Of a DNA stretch of 64,000 nucleotides, positions 8,901-17,930 are shown one piece after another. The notes under the pieces were generated by a model. It saw only the letters and a program-made list of their open reading frames with translations, searched no databases and was not told the DNA's origin. Numbering within the stretch: the stretch's first letter is position 1; the number at the start of each line of letters is the position of its first letter. The position numbers and the translations under genes are program-made. Source of the stretch: Pseudomonas sp. MF4836 (GTDB taxonomy: Bacteria > Pseudomonadota > Gammaproteobacteria > Pseudomonadales > Pseudomonadaceae); assembly GCF_002018875.1 (NCBI RefSeq), contig NZ_MVOL01000003.1, forward strand, positions 248,001-312,000, in the 5' to 3' direction.

Positions 8901-9692
8901 TCAGGGTTGATAACCCATGCGCCAACTGACGGCCTGGCTTGCGGCCAGCAGGCGGCGGGCGGCGGGGCCGTCTTCGTCGGCGTGGAACAGCGAGGTCGGC
9001 CCGACCACCGTCAGCACGGCGGCGATCTTGCCCATGGCGTCGAACACCGGCGCCGACAGGGCGTCGACCCCCGGCATCAACAGCCCATGCACATGGTGCA
9101 GGCCGCGATGGCGGATCTGCTCGCAGATCTCGGCGTACACCTGCTCGTCCGCCAGGGCATGGGGACTGCCGGCCTGCAGTTCCTGCTGGCGCAGGTCGAC
9201 GCTTTCCCGGTTGGGCAAATAGGCGCCAAACACCAGGCCGGTGGATGAACTGAGCAAGGGCAGCACCGAGCCCAGCTGCGTCACCACCGTCACCGCACGC
9301 ACCGCCGGTTCGATATGAACCACGGTCGCGCCCTGATTGCCCCAGACCGCGAGGAAGCAGGTTTCATTCAGTTCGTCGCGCAGTTCCGCCAGGGGCAGGG
9401 CGGCGACCTTCAGTACATCCATGCTGCTCAACGCCGCCAGCCCCACGCGCAGGGCTTCGCGGCCCAGTCCGTAGTGGTTGGTGGTGCTGTTCTGTTCGGC
9501 AAAACCGCTGGCAATCAAGGCTTGCAGGTAGCGGTGGACCTTGCTCGCCGGCATCTGCACGTGTTCGGCCAGGCGCGACAGCGAAGTGGACGGTGCCAAC
9601 TGCGCCAGGGCCTTGAGAATGTCGGTGCCGACCTCGGCCGAGCGGACTTTCTGTTTACCGTTGCTGTCGCTGGTGCTGCGCGGCTTTTCCAT
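8901..9692 (-). CDS. hmgR: IclR-family regulator of the homogentisate operon (HmgR-like)
   Basis: A 263-residue IclR-family protein. The winged helix-turn-helix is in about residues 20-80 (LSRLAEHVQMPASKVHRYL), followed by the effector-binding domain. It is divergent from hmgA, with 165 bases between start codons and a 17-bp palindrome in that gap. In P. putida the equivalent protein HmgR represses hmgABC and releases DNA when homogentisate is present. Position and family make the same role likely here, so the symbol is inferred from synteny. There is no sign of damage. Confidence 0.85.
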   Translation of the reverse strand: MEKPRSTSDSNGKQKVRSAEVGTDILKALAQLAPSTSLSRLAEHVQMPASKVHRYLQALIASGFAEQNSTTNHYGLGREALRVGLAALSSMDVLKVAALPLAELRDELNETCFLAVWGNQGATVVHIEPAVRAVTVVTQLGSVLPLLSSSTGLVFGAYLPNRESVDLRQQELQAGSPHALADEQVYAEICEQIRHRGLHHVHGLLMPGVDALSAPVFDAMGKIAAVLTVVGPTSLFHADEDGPAARRLLAASQAVSWRMGYQP

Positions 9693-9754
9693 GGAGGCGG
9701 TGTGATCTCGAGACGAATGGGCGTCTTTATAGCTTGACGGTCAATACCAATCAA

Positions 9755-9771
9755 ATTACGTTATGCGTAAT
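9755..9771. promoter_or_regulatory. Putative HmgR operator, 17-bp palindrome
   Basis: ATTACG (9755-9760), spacer TTATG, CGTAAT (9766-9771): a perfect inverted repeat with 6-base arms, lying within longer partly symmetric flanks (CCAAT to the left, ATTGG to the right). P. putida HmgR is known to bind a 17-bp palindrome in the same intergenic position. A further ATTACG half-site follows at 9775-9780. Confidence 0.7.
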
Positions 9772-9857
9772 TGGATTACGATAAAAATAACGCCGCGTGC
9801 CGAGACTTCCAGCAATGGAGCAGGGTATCGCCGCCCACTCCATTCACAGGAGGCTCC

Positions 9858-11162
9858 ATGAACCTCGATTCCACGCCGTCCGGCCTGGCCTATCAGTCGG
9901 GCTTCGGCAACGAATTCGCCAGCGAAGCATTGCCAGGCGCGTTGCCCGTCGGCCAGAACTCCCCGCAAAAAGCCCCTTACGGCTTGTACACCGAACTCTT
10001 TTCCGGCACCGCTTTCACCATGGTCCGCAGCGAAGCGCGACGGACCTGGATGTACCGCATCCAGCCCTCGGCCAATCACCCGGCCTTTGCCAAGTTGGCG
10101 CGTCAGCTGGCGGGCGGTCCGCTGGGTGAGGTGACGCCCAATCGGCTGCGCTGGAACCCGCTGGATATGCCTGCCGAGCCGACCGATTTCATCGACGGTC
10201 TGGTGAGCATGGCGGCCAACGCACCGGCACAGAAACCCGCCGGCATCAGCGTCTATCACTACCGCGCCAACCGCTCCATGGAGCGGGTGTTCTTCAATGC
10301 CGATGGCGAGCTGCTGCTGGTGCCCGAGCAGGGTCGCCTGCGCATCGCCACGGAGCTCGGCGTGTTGGAGCTTGGGCCGCTGGAAATCGCCGTGTTGCCC
10401 CGCGGCCTGAAGTTTCGTGTCGAACTGCTGGACCCCGAGGCGCGTGGCTATGTCGCCGAGAACCACGGCGCGCCGCTGCGCCTGCCGGACCTGGGCCCCA
10501 TCGGCAGCAATGGCCTGGCCAACCCGCGGGATTTCCTGACCCCGGTCGCCCATTACGAAGACCTCAAGCAGCCCACCCCTCTGGTGCAGAAGTTCCTCGG
10601 CGAACTCTGGGGCTGCGAACTCGACCACTCGCCGCTGAACGTGGTGGCCTGGCACGGCAACAACGTGCCGTACAAATATGACCTGCGCCGTTTCAACACC
10701 ATCGGCACCGTGAGTTTCGACCACCCGGACCCATCGATCTTCACCGTGCTGACCTCGCCCACCAGCGTGCACGGCCTGGCCAACCTCGATTTCGTGATCT
10801 TCCCGCCGCGCTGGATGGTGGCCGAAAACACCTTCCGTCCGCCGTGGTTCCACCGCAACCTGATGAACGAATTCATGGGCCTGATCCAGGGCGCCTACGA
10901 TGCCAAGGCCGAAGGTTTCCTGCCCGGCGGCGCGTCCCTGCACAGCTGCATGAGCGCCCACGGCCCGGACGGCGAAACCTGCACCAAGGCGATCAATGTC
11001 GAACTGCAACCGGCCAAGATCGACAACACCATGGCCTTCATGTTCGAGACCAGCCAAGTGCTGCGCCCGAGCCAGTTCGCCCTGGAGTGCCCGCAGTTGC
11101 AGAACAATTACGACGCTTGCTGGGCCTCGCTGCCCGCCACCTTCAACCCCAATCGGAGATAA
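9858..11162 (+). CDS. hmgA: Homogentisate 1,2-dioxygenase
   Basis: A 434-residue homogentisate 1,2-dioxygenase, the Fe(II) enzyme that opens the ring of homogentisate to 4-maleylacetoacetate in tyrosine and phenylalanine breakdown. The N-terminus ([15 protein letters not shown]) and the [19 protein letters not shown] and [14 protein letters not shown] stretches contain the conserved His/Glu metal-site region of the family. I chose the ATG at 9858, preceded by AGGAGG, rather than an upstream in-frame start at 9771 that lies inside the operator. It is the first gene of a tight operon; the next start is 3 bases after its stop. Confidence 0.97.
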   Translation: MNLDSTPSGLAYQSGFGNEFASEALPGALPVGQNSPQKAPYGLYTELFSGTAFTMVRSEARRTWMYRIQPSANHPAFAKLARQLAGGPLGEVTPNRLRWNPLDMPAEPTDFIDGLVSMAANAPAQKPAGISVYHYRANRSMERVFFNADGELLLVPEQGRLRIATELGVLELGPLEIAVLPRGLKFRVELLDPEARGYVAENHGAPLRLPDLGPIGSNGLANPRDFLTPVAHYEDLKQPTPLVQKFLGELWGCELDHSPLNVVAWHGNNVPYKYDLRRFNTIGTVSFDHPDPSIFTVLTSPTSVHGLANLDFVIFPPRWMVAENTFRPPWFHRNLMNEFMGLIQGAYDAKAEGFLPGGASLHSCMSAHGPDGETCTKAINVELQPAKIDNTMAFMFETSQVLRPSQFALECPQLQNNYDACWASLPATFNPNRR

Positions 11163-11165
11163 CCC

Positions 11166-12470
11166 ATGAGCCAGCCAACCATCACCCGCAGTTGGGTTGC
11201 CTCCGCCAACGGGCATGCCGATTTCCCTTTGCAGAACCTGCCCCTGGGCGTTTTCAGCCGCAACGGTTCGGCACCGCGCTTTGGCGTGGCAATCGGCGAG
11301 CACATATTCGATCTGGAAGCCGCGCTGGAGGCGGGCCTGCTTGAAGGCGCCGCCCGCAGCGCCGTCGAGGCCGCACGTGGCGGGCAGTTGAATGCCTTCT
11401 TCGAACTGGGGCGTGGCCCACGGGTGGCCCTGCGCGAACGCCTGCTGGAACTGCTGGGCGAAGGCAGCACCCTGCATGGCAAGATCCAGGCCCAGGGCGT
11501 CAAGCTGTTGCCCCTGGCGGCCGACTGCCAGATGCACCTGCCGGCGAAGATCAACGACTACACCGACTTTTATGTCGGTATCGAACACGCGCAAAACGTC
11601 GGCAAGCTGTTCCGCCCCGACAACCCGCTGCTGCCCAACTACAAATACGTGCCCATCGGCTACCACGGGCGCGCGTCGACCATCCGCCCCTCGGGCGCCG
11701 AGGTTCGCCGGCCCAAGGGCCAGACCCTGCCTGCCGGCCAGACCGAGCCGAATTTCGGCCCGTGCGCGCGGCTCGACTACGAGCTGGAGCTGGGAATCTG
11801 GATTGGCCAGGGCAACCCGATGGGGGACTGCATTGCCATCGCCGATGCCGCCGAGCATATCGCCGGCTTCTGCCTGCTCAACGACTGGTCGGCGCGGGAT
11901 ATCCAGGCCTGGGAATACCAGCCCCTGGGCCCGTTCCTGTCGAAAAGCTTTATCACCAGCATCTCGCCCTGGGTGGTGACGGCCGAAGCCCTGGAGCCAT
12001 TCCGTCGCGCTCAACCCGCGCGCCCCGAGGGTGATCCACAGCCGCTGCCGTACTTGCTCGATGCCCGGGACCAGGCTGCGGGTGGCTTCGATATCGAACT
12101 CGAGGTGCTGCTGACCACCGCCGCCATGCGCGAGCAGGGCCTGCCGGCCCACCGCCTGACCTTGAGCAACACCGGGTACATGTACTGGACCGTGGCGCAG
12201 ATGGTCGCGCACCACAGCGTCAACGGCTGCCAGTTGCAGGCCGGCGACCTGTTCGGTTCGGGCACGTTGTCCGGCCCGGAAAACGGCCAGTTCGGCAGCC
12301 TGCTGGAAATCACCGAGGGCGGCAAAAAGCCCATCGAGTTGCCCAGCGGCGAGGTGCGCAAGTTTCTCGAAGACGGCGACGAAATCATCCTGCGCGGGCG
12401 TTGCCGGCGTGAAGGTTTCGCCTCCATCGGCTTCGGCGAATGCCGGGGCACCGTCCTGCCGGCCCGCTAA
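11166..12470 (+). CDS. hmgB: Fumarylacetoacetase
   Basis: A 434-residue fumarylacetoacetate hydrolase, which splits 4-fumarylacetoacetate into fumarate and acetoacetate, the last step of the homogentisate pathway. Conserved family segments are GYHGRASTIRPSG (catalytic His region), the acidic metal-site stretch LDYELELGIWIG, and LNDWSARDIQAWEYQPLG. Length is normal for the two-domain enzyme. It lies 3 bases after hmgA and 12 bases before the isomerase gene, so it is co-transcribed and under the same IclR-type control. Confidence 0.97.
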   Translation: MSQPTITRSWVASANGHADFPLQNLPLGVFSRNGSAPRFGVAIGEHIFDLEAALEAGLLEGAARSAVEAARGGQLNAFFELGRGPRVALRERLLELLGEGSTLHGKIQAQGVKLLPLAADCQMHLPAKINDYTDFYVGIEHAQNVGKLFRPDNPLLPNYKYVPIGYHGRASTIRPSGAEVRRPKGQTLPAGQTEPNFGPCARLDYELELGIWIGQGNPMGDCIAIADAAEHIAGFCLLNDWSARDIQAWEYQPLGPFLSKSFITSISPWVVTAEALEPFRRAQPARPEGDPQPLPYLLDARDQAAGGFDIELEVLLTTAAMREQGLPAHRLTLSNTGYMYWTVAQMVAHHSVNGCQLQAGDLFGSGTLSGPENGQFGSLLEITEGGKKPIELPSGEVRKFLEDGDEIILRGRCRREGFASIGFGECRGTVLPAR

Positions 12471-12482
12471 GAGGTGTGCGCC

Positions 12483-13121
12483 ATGGAGCTCTATACCTAT
12501 TACCGTTCGACGGCGTCGTATCGGGTGCGCATTGCCCTGGGGCTCAAGGGCCTGGACTTCCAGGCCATCCCGGTCAATTTGCTGGTGCCCAAGGGCGGCG
12601 CCAACCGTCAGCCGCAGTACCTGGCGATCAACCCCCAGGGGCGGGTGCCGGCGCTGCGCACCGATGACGGTGAGGTGCTGGTCCAGTCACTGGCGATCGT
12701 CGAATACCTCGACGAACGTTATCCACAGGTGCCGCTGCTGTCCCGGGAGCTGGCAACCCGTGCCCATGAGCGTGCGGTGGCGGCGATGATCGCCTGCGAC
12801 ATCCACCCGCTGCACAACTCCAGCACCCAGAACCTGTTGCGTGAATGGGGCCACGAGGAAGCGCAGTTGCAGGTGTGGATCGAGCACTGGATCAGCCAGG
12901 GCCTGGCGGCCGTGGAGCAACTGATCGGCGATCACGGCTATTGCTTTGGCGAGCAGCCGGGGCTGGCCGATGTGTTCCTGATTCCACAGTTGTATGCCGC
13001 CGAGCGCTTCAAGGTGTCGCTGGCGGCCTACCCACGGATTCTCCGGGTTGCGGCGCTGGCCGCAGAGCACCCGGCATTCCGCGCGGCGCACCCCGCCAAC
13101 CAGCCCGACACCCCGGCCTGA
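12483..13121 (+). CDS. maiA: Maleylacetoacetate isomerase (zeta-class GST)
   Basis: A 212-residue zeta-class glutathione transferase that isomerises 4-maleylacetoacetate to the fumaryl form, between HmgA and fumarylacetoacetase; it corresponds to hmgC of P. putida. The N-terminal thioredoxin-like domain has LYTYYRSTASYRVRIAL, the glutathione-site signature of bacterial members; the all-helical C-terminal domain follows. The ATG at 12483 fits the AAGAGGTG ribosome-binding site better than the GTG at 12474. It is the third gene of the hmg operon. Confidence 0.94.
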   Translation: MELYTYYRSTASYRVRIALGLKGLDFQAIPVNLLVPKGGANRQPQYLAINPQGRVPALRTDDGEVLVQSLAIVEYLDERYPQVPLLSRELATRAHERAVAAMIACDIHPLHNSSTQNLLREWGHEEAQLQVWIEHWISQGLAAVEQLIGDHGYCFGEQPGLADVFLIPQLYAAERFKVSLAAYPRILRVAALAAEHPAFRAAHPANQPDTPA

Positions 13122-13132
13122 GACGCCTGCAC

Positions 13133-13154
13133 GCCCCCAGCCAGACCTGGGGGC
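13133..13154 (+). terminator. Hairpin after maiA, without T run
   Basis: GCCCCCAG (13133-13140) pairs with CTGGGGGC (13147-13154). No U tract follows, so it may only attenuate transcription into the MFS gene or protect mRNA. A second hairpin, GGCTCCG/CGGAGCC, lies at 13186-13202. Confidence 0.45.
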
Positions 13155-13263
13155 GGCAGACCTCTGGGTCACTCAAGGTTTCGAGGGCTCCGCAACGGAG
13201 CCTGCTCCATCCCACCTGCAACCCTGCTGTACATAACGATAAAAACAGAACAGGTACCTTGCG

Positions 13264-14622
13264 ATGCACAATCAGATTGCCAGCTTTCGGGCGGCGCTCG
13301 ACGCCCGTCCGGTGTCGCGTTATCAGTGGTTACTCTTGCTGCTATTGGCGTTGCTGTTGGTCACCGACGGCTATGACGCTCAGGTTCTGGGGTACGTGGT
13401 GCCGGCCCTGGCCCGGGACTGGGGCCTGGAAAAAGCCGCCTTCGGCCCGGTGTTCAGCGCCAACCTGTTGGGCCTGACCCTGGGCTCGCTGGCCGTGACG
13501 CCCTTGGCGGACCGTTTTGGTGTGCGGCGGATTCTGCTCTGTTGCGTACTGATCTACGCCAGCCTCACGGTGTTGATGATCTTCGCCAACTCCCTGAACA
13601 CCCTGATGGCTGCGCGCTTTATCTGCGGCATCGGCATGGGAGGGGCGATGCCCAGTGCCATGGCGCTGATGTCCGATTATTCGCCGCCGCGCCTGCGCAC
13701 CCTGATGGTGACCTTGGCCGCCTGCGGGTTTTCCTTTGGTGGTGCGGCGGGTGGTTTTGTCGCGGCCGGGTTTATTGATCGCTTCGGCTGGGAGGCGGTG
13801 TTCCTGGCCGGCGGCGTCACGCCCTTGCTGCTGTTTCCGTTTCTCGCCTGGTGCCTGCCCGAGTCCCTGCCACGCCTGCTGCGTGACGCGCCGCCCTATG
13901 CGCGCCTGCGTAAAGTCAGTGCGCGAATGCTGCCCGAGTGGACGCCACCGGCCGCATCGGCCGAGCAGAACGCGCAGGAGCAGGGCAGCCAACTGACGGT
14001 GATCGAACTGTTCCGCCACGGCTATGCGCGGCCGACCCTGCTGATCTGGTCGACGTTTTTCGTCAGCCTGATCCTGCTGTATTTCATGATCAGCTGGTTG
14101 CCTTCGCTGTTGCTGGAAAGCGGGCTGGGCCTCAATCAGGCGAACCTGGTGACATCGATGTTCCTGTTCGCCGGCACCCTCGGCGCCATCTGCATGGCCT
14201 GGTTCGCCGACCGTCTGAAGCGCAAGGTGCGCCTGCTCTCGGGCGTCCTGGCTGCGGCTGCGGTCTGCACCATTCTGCTGGGCCTCAACCACGACAGCCC
14301 GCGTTATCTGGTGGCTTTTGTGTTCGCCGCCGGGTTTTGCATCATCGGCGGGCAACTGACCCTCAACGCCTTCGCCAGTAACTTCTACCCGGCCCATGTG
14401 CGGGCCACGGGCACCGGCTGGGCCCTGGGCGTTGGTCGCTTCGGCTCGATTCTCGGGCCGCTGTTCGGCAGCATGCTGCTGGCGATGCATGTGCCGGTGC
14501 AGCAGATTTTCTTCTTCTGCGCGATTCCGGCAGTGATCGCGGCGCTGCTGATTATCCAGGTGCGTTCGCCGCTGGACGTTTCGCCGAGGCCAGCGGACCA
14601 GCCCCAGGCCGCGACCCGTTGA
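13264..14622 (+). CDS. MFS transporter, aromatic acid:H+ symporter (AAHS) type
   Basis: A 452-residue major facilitator with 12 predicted membrane helices. The first helix ends in TDGYDAQVLGYVVPAL, the acidic DGYD signature of the AAHS family (PcaK, MhpT, BenK). The loop 2-3 motif is LADRFGVRR. It probably imports an aromatic acid by proton symport. Following the hmg operon on the same strand after 142 bases, it may carry homogentisate or another hydroxyphenyl acid feeding that pathway; the substrate is inferred. The gap contains two hairpins, so it may be only partly co-transcribed with hmgABC. Confidence 0.9.
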   Translation: MHNQIASFRAALDARPVSRYQWLLLLLLALLLVTDGYDAQVLGYVVPALARDWGLEKAAFGPVFSANLLGLTLGSLAVTPLADRFGVRRILLCCVLIYASLTVLMIFANSLNTLMAARFICGIGMGGAMPSAMALMSDYSPPRLRTLMVTLAACGFSFGGAAGGFVAAGFIDRFGWEAVFLAGGVTPLLLFPFLAWCLPESLPRLLRDAPPYARLRKVSARMLPEWTPPAASAEQNAQEQGSQLTVIELFRHGYARPTLLIWSTFFVSLILLYFMISWLPSLLLESGLGLNQANLVTSMFLFAGTLGAICMAWFADRLKRKVRLLSGVLAAAAVCTILLGLNHDSPRYLVAFVFAAGFCIIGGQLTLNAFASNFYPAHVRATGTGWALGVGRFGSILGPLFGSMLLAMHVPVQQIFFFCAIPAVIAALLIIQVRSPLDVSPRPADQPQAATR

Positions 14623-14634
14623 TTGCAGGGCAGG

Positions 14635-15456
14635 TCAGGCCGCTGTCGCGCGGATCAGGCGCAGGCCCCAGCCGGTGGCGATTGTGCCGTCTGCGCGTTG
14701 CAGCGCAGTGACCGAGGTTTCCAGGCGTTGCTTCAACAACGCCTGGCCGGCGGTTGATAGCCGATCCAGGTCATAGGTGTCGTTGAGCGCGGTCCAGAGT
14801 TCGTCGAAGTGCGGGGCCCACTCCACGTCCAGCTCGTCGAACTCGATGCCACTGAAGCGGGCGCCGAGCAGCTCGCGCCAGCCCGCTTCCGAACGGGTGC
14901 GCGGGTCGCCCATGGGCAAGGCGGGCAGGGCGTGCTCCCGGGCCACGCTGCGAAAGGCCTGCAGGTAGAGCTCGCCGATTTCCCCCAGGAGAAACCCCCG
15001 GCCGACAATCGCCGCGAATTGTCCGCCCGGGCGCAGCACCCGGTGAGTCTCGTCGAGTACCTGTTGCAGGTCATCCATCAACATCAAGGCCAGGTGCGAC
15101 AGCGCCACGTCGACGCTGGCCGCAGGCAGTGACAGGGCCTGGGCGCGTTCGTGCAGCAGTTGTCCGCGCGTCCCCAGGCGCTGGCGCGAGGCTGCGAGTT
15201 CGCTGTGGCTCATATCGACGCCGATCAGCGCCAGCTCCGGGTCCTGTTCGGCCAGCAGTTGCAGCAGGTAACCATCGCCACAGGCGATATCCAGCACCGT
15301 CTGCGCCAGCCCTGTGCATTTCACGGTCGAGGCCAGTACCGCGTAGGAAGAGCCGCGTCCGGCAATGTTCAGGGGAGCGAAGGCGACGCTGGTGGTGCCG
15401 GGGCGGCGCTGGTGAAAATCCTGCAGGAACAGCTCGGTATCGGACAGTGCGTGCAT
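14635..15456 (-). CDS. Class I SAM-dependent methyltransferase
   Basis: A 273-residue Rossmann-fold methyltransferase. Motif I is VLDIACGDGYLLQLL, and the acidic ligand at the end of strand 2 is in LIGVDMSHSEL. A post-motif stretch, ETHRVLRPGGQF, is typical of Methyltransf_11/25 enzymes. The acceptor substrate is unknown. I chose the ATG at 15456; a TTG directly upstream is also in frame. The gene is convergent with the MFS transporter, with 12 bases between stops, and shows no operon partner. Confidence 0.88.
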   Translation of the reverse strand: MHALSDTELFLQDFHQRRPGTTSVAFAPLNIAGRGSSYAVLASTVKCTGLAQTVLDIACGDGYLLQLLAEQDPELALIGVDMSHSELAASRQRLGTRGQLLHERAQALSLPAASVDVALSHLALMLMDDLQQVLDETHRVLRPGGQFAAIVGRGFLLGEIGELYLQAFRSVAREHALPALPMGDPRTRSEAGWRELLGARFSGIEFDELDVEWAPHFDELWTALNDTYDLDRLSTAGQALLKQRLETSVTALQRADGTIATGWGLRLIRATAA

Positions 15457-15557
15457 CAAGGGGCATCCATGAGTCAGGGCCAGGAGCGTGATCGCTCAAA
15501 TGCTGGCAGGTTCGGGCGGGTTGCGGCGGGCGATGCCAGGCGGGAGCAGTGGCAGGC

Positions 15558-16361
15558 TCAATGCACGATGGTATTGGGCGGCAAGTGGCCCAGGCGTTCG
15601 GTCAGGCGCAGGCGCTGGATCGGGTCCTCGCTGAGCAGTAGGGCGTGCTCCAGGTCGAAGCGTTCGGCGTTCGGGCAGTCCAGGCGCTGGTAGAGGCTGG
15701 CGCGGGCCAGGTAGTCGGCGGCGCTGGCGTTGCCCAGTTCCAGCACCCGCTCGGCATCGATCAGGGCGCCGAGGTTATCATCGTTGGCCAGGTGCAACTG
15801 GCGCAGGTTGCGCGACAGGCGCTGGAGAATCTGCACCGGCTGCGCGGTGAGCATGTGTTCGGCGACGAGCTTGATGTTGTTGCCGTATTGGCGTTGCAGC
15901 AGTTCACGGCAGTCGGCGGGGTACAGGCGTCGGCCGCCACACGGGTCCAGCAGGTGGTCGGCGCCGGGCACGCGCAACAGGAAATGCCCGGGGAAGTTGA
16001 CCCCCACCAGGGGGATTTCCAGGCGCCGCGCCAGCTCCAGGGCAATCAGCCCGAGGGCCAGTGGCTGCCCGCGCCGACGTTGCAAGACCTTGTCCAGCAA
16101 GGCCGCCTGGGCGCGCAGCGGTGTGGCTTCGTCCTGCTGGAAGCCCAGGTCGTTCATGCGCCGCAACAACGGCTGGCCCAGCTCGCTGACCGGCAACATG
16201 GGCAAGCCCGAGCTGATCCGCTGCTGCAAATCCTTGAAGTCGTGCAGCAGTTCTTCGGGGGCGACAGTGGTGTCGTGCTCGGCGGCAATCCACAGCGCCG
16301 CTTCGAACAGTGCGGGCGGGGAGCGGTGCAGGCAGGCGAAAAAAGCTTGGCGCGGGTTCAT
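15558..16361 (-). CDS. SirB1-like transglutaminase/TPR protein
   Basis: A 267-residue protein of the SirB1 family. The N-terminal part, NPRQAFFACLHRSP through LLDKVLQRRRGQPLALGLIALELARRL, belongs to the transglutaminase-like core. The segment GVNFPGHFLLRVPG...LLDPCGGR contains the conserved H and D. A short TPR-like tail is also present. Biochemical function is not established for the family. I chose the internal ATG at 16361 because it has a GGAG upstream and matches the family N-terminus; an upstream in-frame start at 16421 adds unrelated residues. It is divergent from the dehydrogenase gene at 16546. Confidence 0.85.
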   Translation of the reverse strand: MNPRQAFFACLHRSPPALFEAALWIAAEHDTTVAPEELLHDFKDLQQRISSGLPMLPVSELGQPLLRRMNDLGFQQDEATPLRAQAALLDKVLQRRRGQPLALGLIALELARRLEIPLVGVNFPGHFLLRVPGADHLLDPCGGRRLYPADCRELLQRQYGNNIKLVAEHMLTAQPVQILQRLSRNLRQLHLANDDNLGALIDAERVLELGNASAADYLARASLYQRLDCPNAERFDLEHALLLSEDPIQRLRLTERLGHLPPNTIVH

Positions 16362-16545
16362 CTCGATCTCCGACGGATGCCCCGTTTTAGCCCGCTGACG
16401 CTCGTTCGTCCAGTACTGCACACACGCCGTAGCAGGTTATTTCCTAAAGCCCGCATAGCCCTTGGGCTTATTCCCGAGCGCTCCAGCAAATTCCAGGCGC
16501 AAGCCTATACTGGCGACTACAAGAAGTGATTCGGGGAGCCCCACG

Positions 16546-17571
16546 ATGTTCGCTCTCATGCAAAGCACTCGCCTTGAATCGCTGCACCTGAGCGTTGATC
16601 CGGTCACCGGATTGAAGGCGGTGATTGCCATTCATTGCAGCCGCCTGGGCCCCGCCCTGGGCGGCTGTCGTTACCTTGCCTACCCCGACGATGAAAGTGC
16701 CGTGGCAGATGCTGCGCGCCTGGCCCAGGGCATGAGCTATAAGGCCGCACTGGCCGGGCTGCCCCAGGGCGGCGGCAAGGCGGTGATCATTCGTCCGCCG
16801 CATGTGGAAAGTCGCGCCGCACTGTTCGAAGCCTTCGGTCGCTGTATCGAGCAGCTCGACGGGCGCTACATCACCGCCATCGACAGCGGGACCTCGGTGG
16901 CCGACATGGATTGCATCGCGCAACAGACCCAGCACGTCACCAGCACCAGTGCCGCCGGCGACCCCTCGCCCTATGCCGCTCTTGGCGTGTTCGCCGGGAT
17001 TCGCAGCACGGCCATGGCGCGCCTGGGCAGCGACAACCTGGAAGGCCTGCGCGTGGCGATCCAGGGCCTGGGCAATGTCGGCTTCGCCCTCGCCGAGCAG
17101 TTGCATGCCGCCGGGGCCGAGTTGCTGGTCAGTGACATCGACCCGGGCAAGGTGCAACTGGCCATGGAGCAACTGGGCGCCCACCCGATTGCCAACGATG
17201 CGCTGCTCAGCACCCCATGCGACATCCTCGCGCCGTGCGGCCTGGGCGCCGTGCTCACCAGCCACAGCGTGGCGCAATTGCGCTGTTCGGCGGTGGCGGG
17301 ATCGGCCAACAACCAGCTGACCAACCTGCAGGTTGCCGATCAACTGGAGCGCCGCGGCATCCTCTACGCACCGGACTACGTGATCAATGCCGGTGGGCTG
17401 ATCTATGTCTCGCTCAAGCACCGCGGTGAAGAGTTGTCGACCATCACCGCCCATCTCTCGAAAATCAGCTCGCGGTTGACCGAAGTCTTCGCCCACGCTC
17501 AGGCCGAAAAGCGCTCCCCGGCACGGGTGGCGGATGAGTTGGCGGAGCGGGCGTTGTATCGCCAGGCATAG
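16546..17571 (+). CDS. Leucine/valine/glutamate-type amino-acid dehydrogenase
   Basis: A 341-residue Glu/Leu/Phe/Val dehydrogenase family member, of the short leucine-dehydrogenase class. The substrate-binding half has K66 in MSYKAALA and K78 in LPQGGGKAVI, matching the two conserved lysines. The NAD-binding half has IQGLGNVG near residues 171-178. Such enzymes reversibly deaminate branched-chain or related amino acids to 2-oxo acids; the exact preference is uncertain. I chose the ATG at 16546 after GGGGAG rather than the upstream start at 16462. It is a single-gene unit, divergent from the SirB1-like gene. Confidence 0.9.
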   Translation: MFALMQSTRLESLHLSVDPVTGLKAVIAIHCSRLGPALGGCRYLAYPDDESAVADAARLAQGMSYKAALAGLPQGGGKAVIIRPPHVESRAALFEAFGRCIEQLDGRYITAIDSGTSVADMDCIAQQTQHVTSTSAAGDPSPYAALGVFAGIRSTAMARLGSDNLEGLRVAIQGLGNVGFALAEQLHAAGAELLVSDIDPGKVQLAMEQLGAHPIANDALLSTPCDILAPCGLGAVLTSHSVAQLRCSAVAGSANNQLTNLQVADQLERRGILYAPDYVINAGGLIYVSLKHRGEELSTITAHLSKISSRLTEVFAHAQAEKRSPARVADELAERALYRQA

Positions 17572-17663
17572 GCGTCTTAACCGTTGCGCGTGCTCGCTGT
17601 AACATCAGCGCCCGCAATGGTTGCAGGCGTGAGCCCAACCCCCGACTGCTCAACTGACACGGA

Positions 17664-17930
17664 ATGTATTCGACGATGCTTGAAGCGCTGGACACTGGGC
17701 TGGATCAGCAGTTGGCGTCTCGATTGCGCGGCGGCGCGGACATTGAGGCAATACGTGCTGTTCTGGTGCAGTATCGGGACAAGGGCTTTACAGCGCAGGC
17801 GGTGTACAGCCATCTGCAATTCATCAGGCTTGCAGCGCCTGAAGACGTTGAAGATCGCATCCTGGAAGCCATGGATATAGCATCCGGGTACTGCTCGGCA
17901 GGGTGCAGGGTGTGGGACGTCGCGCAATGA
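17664..17930 (+). CDS. Hypothetical protein, first of a coupled pair
   Basis: An 88-residue protein that I do not recognise. It is predicted mostly helical, acidic, without signal peptide or membrane segment, with two Cys near the C-terminus (YCSAGCRVW). The start may be the ATG at 17664 or the one at 17676. Its stop overlaps the start of the next gene in an ATGA, so the two are translationally coupled and probably act together. Base composition is slightly lower in GC than in the neighbouring genes. Small coupled acidic proteins of this sort can be immunity or accessory proteins, but nothing here proves that. Confidence 0.6.
   Translation: MYSTMLEALDTGLDQQLASRLRGGADIEAIRAVLVQYRDKGFTAQAVYSHLQFIRLAAPEDVEDRILEAMDIASGYCSAGCRVWDVAQ

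Noticed and set aside
9756..12215. An 819-codon minus-strand frame opposite hmgA and hmgB
   Set aside because: Same reason: the plus-strand genes are unmistakable, and the antisense frame has biased, domain-free composition.
13186..13202. Terminator for the hmg operon at the GGCTCCG/CGGAGCC hairpin
   Set aside because: There is no T run after the hairpin, so I do not call it a terminator; it may be structural only.
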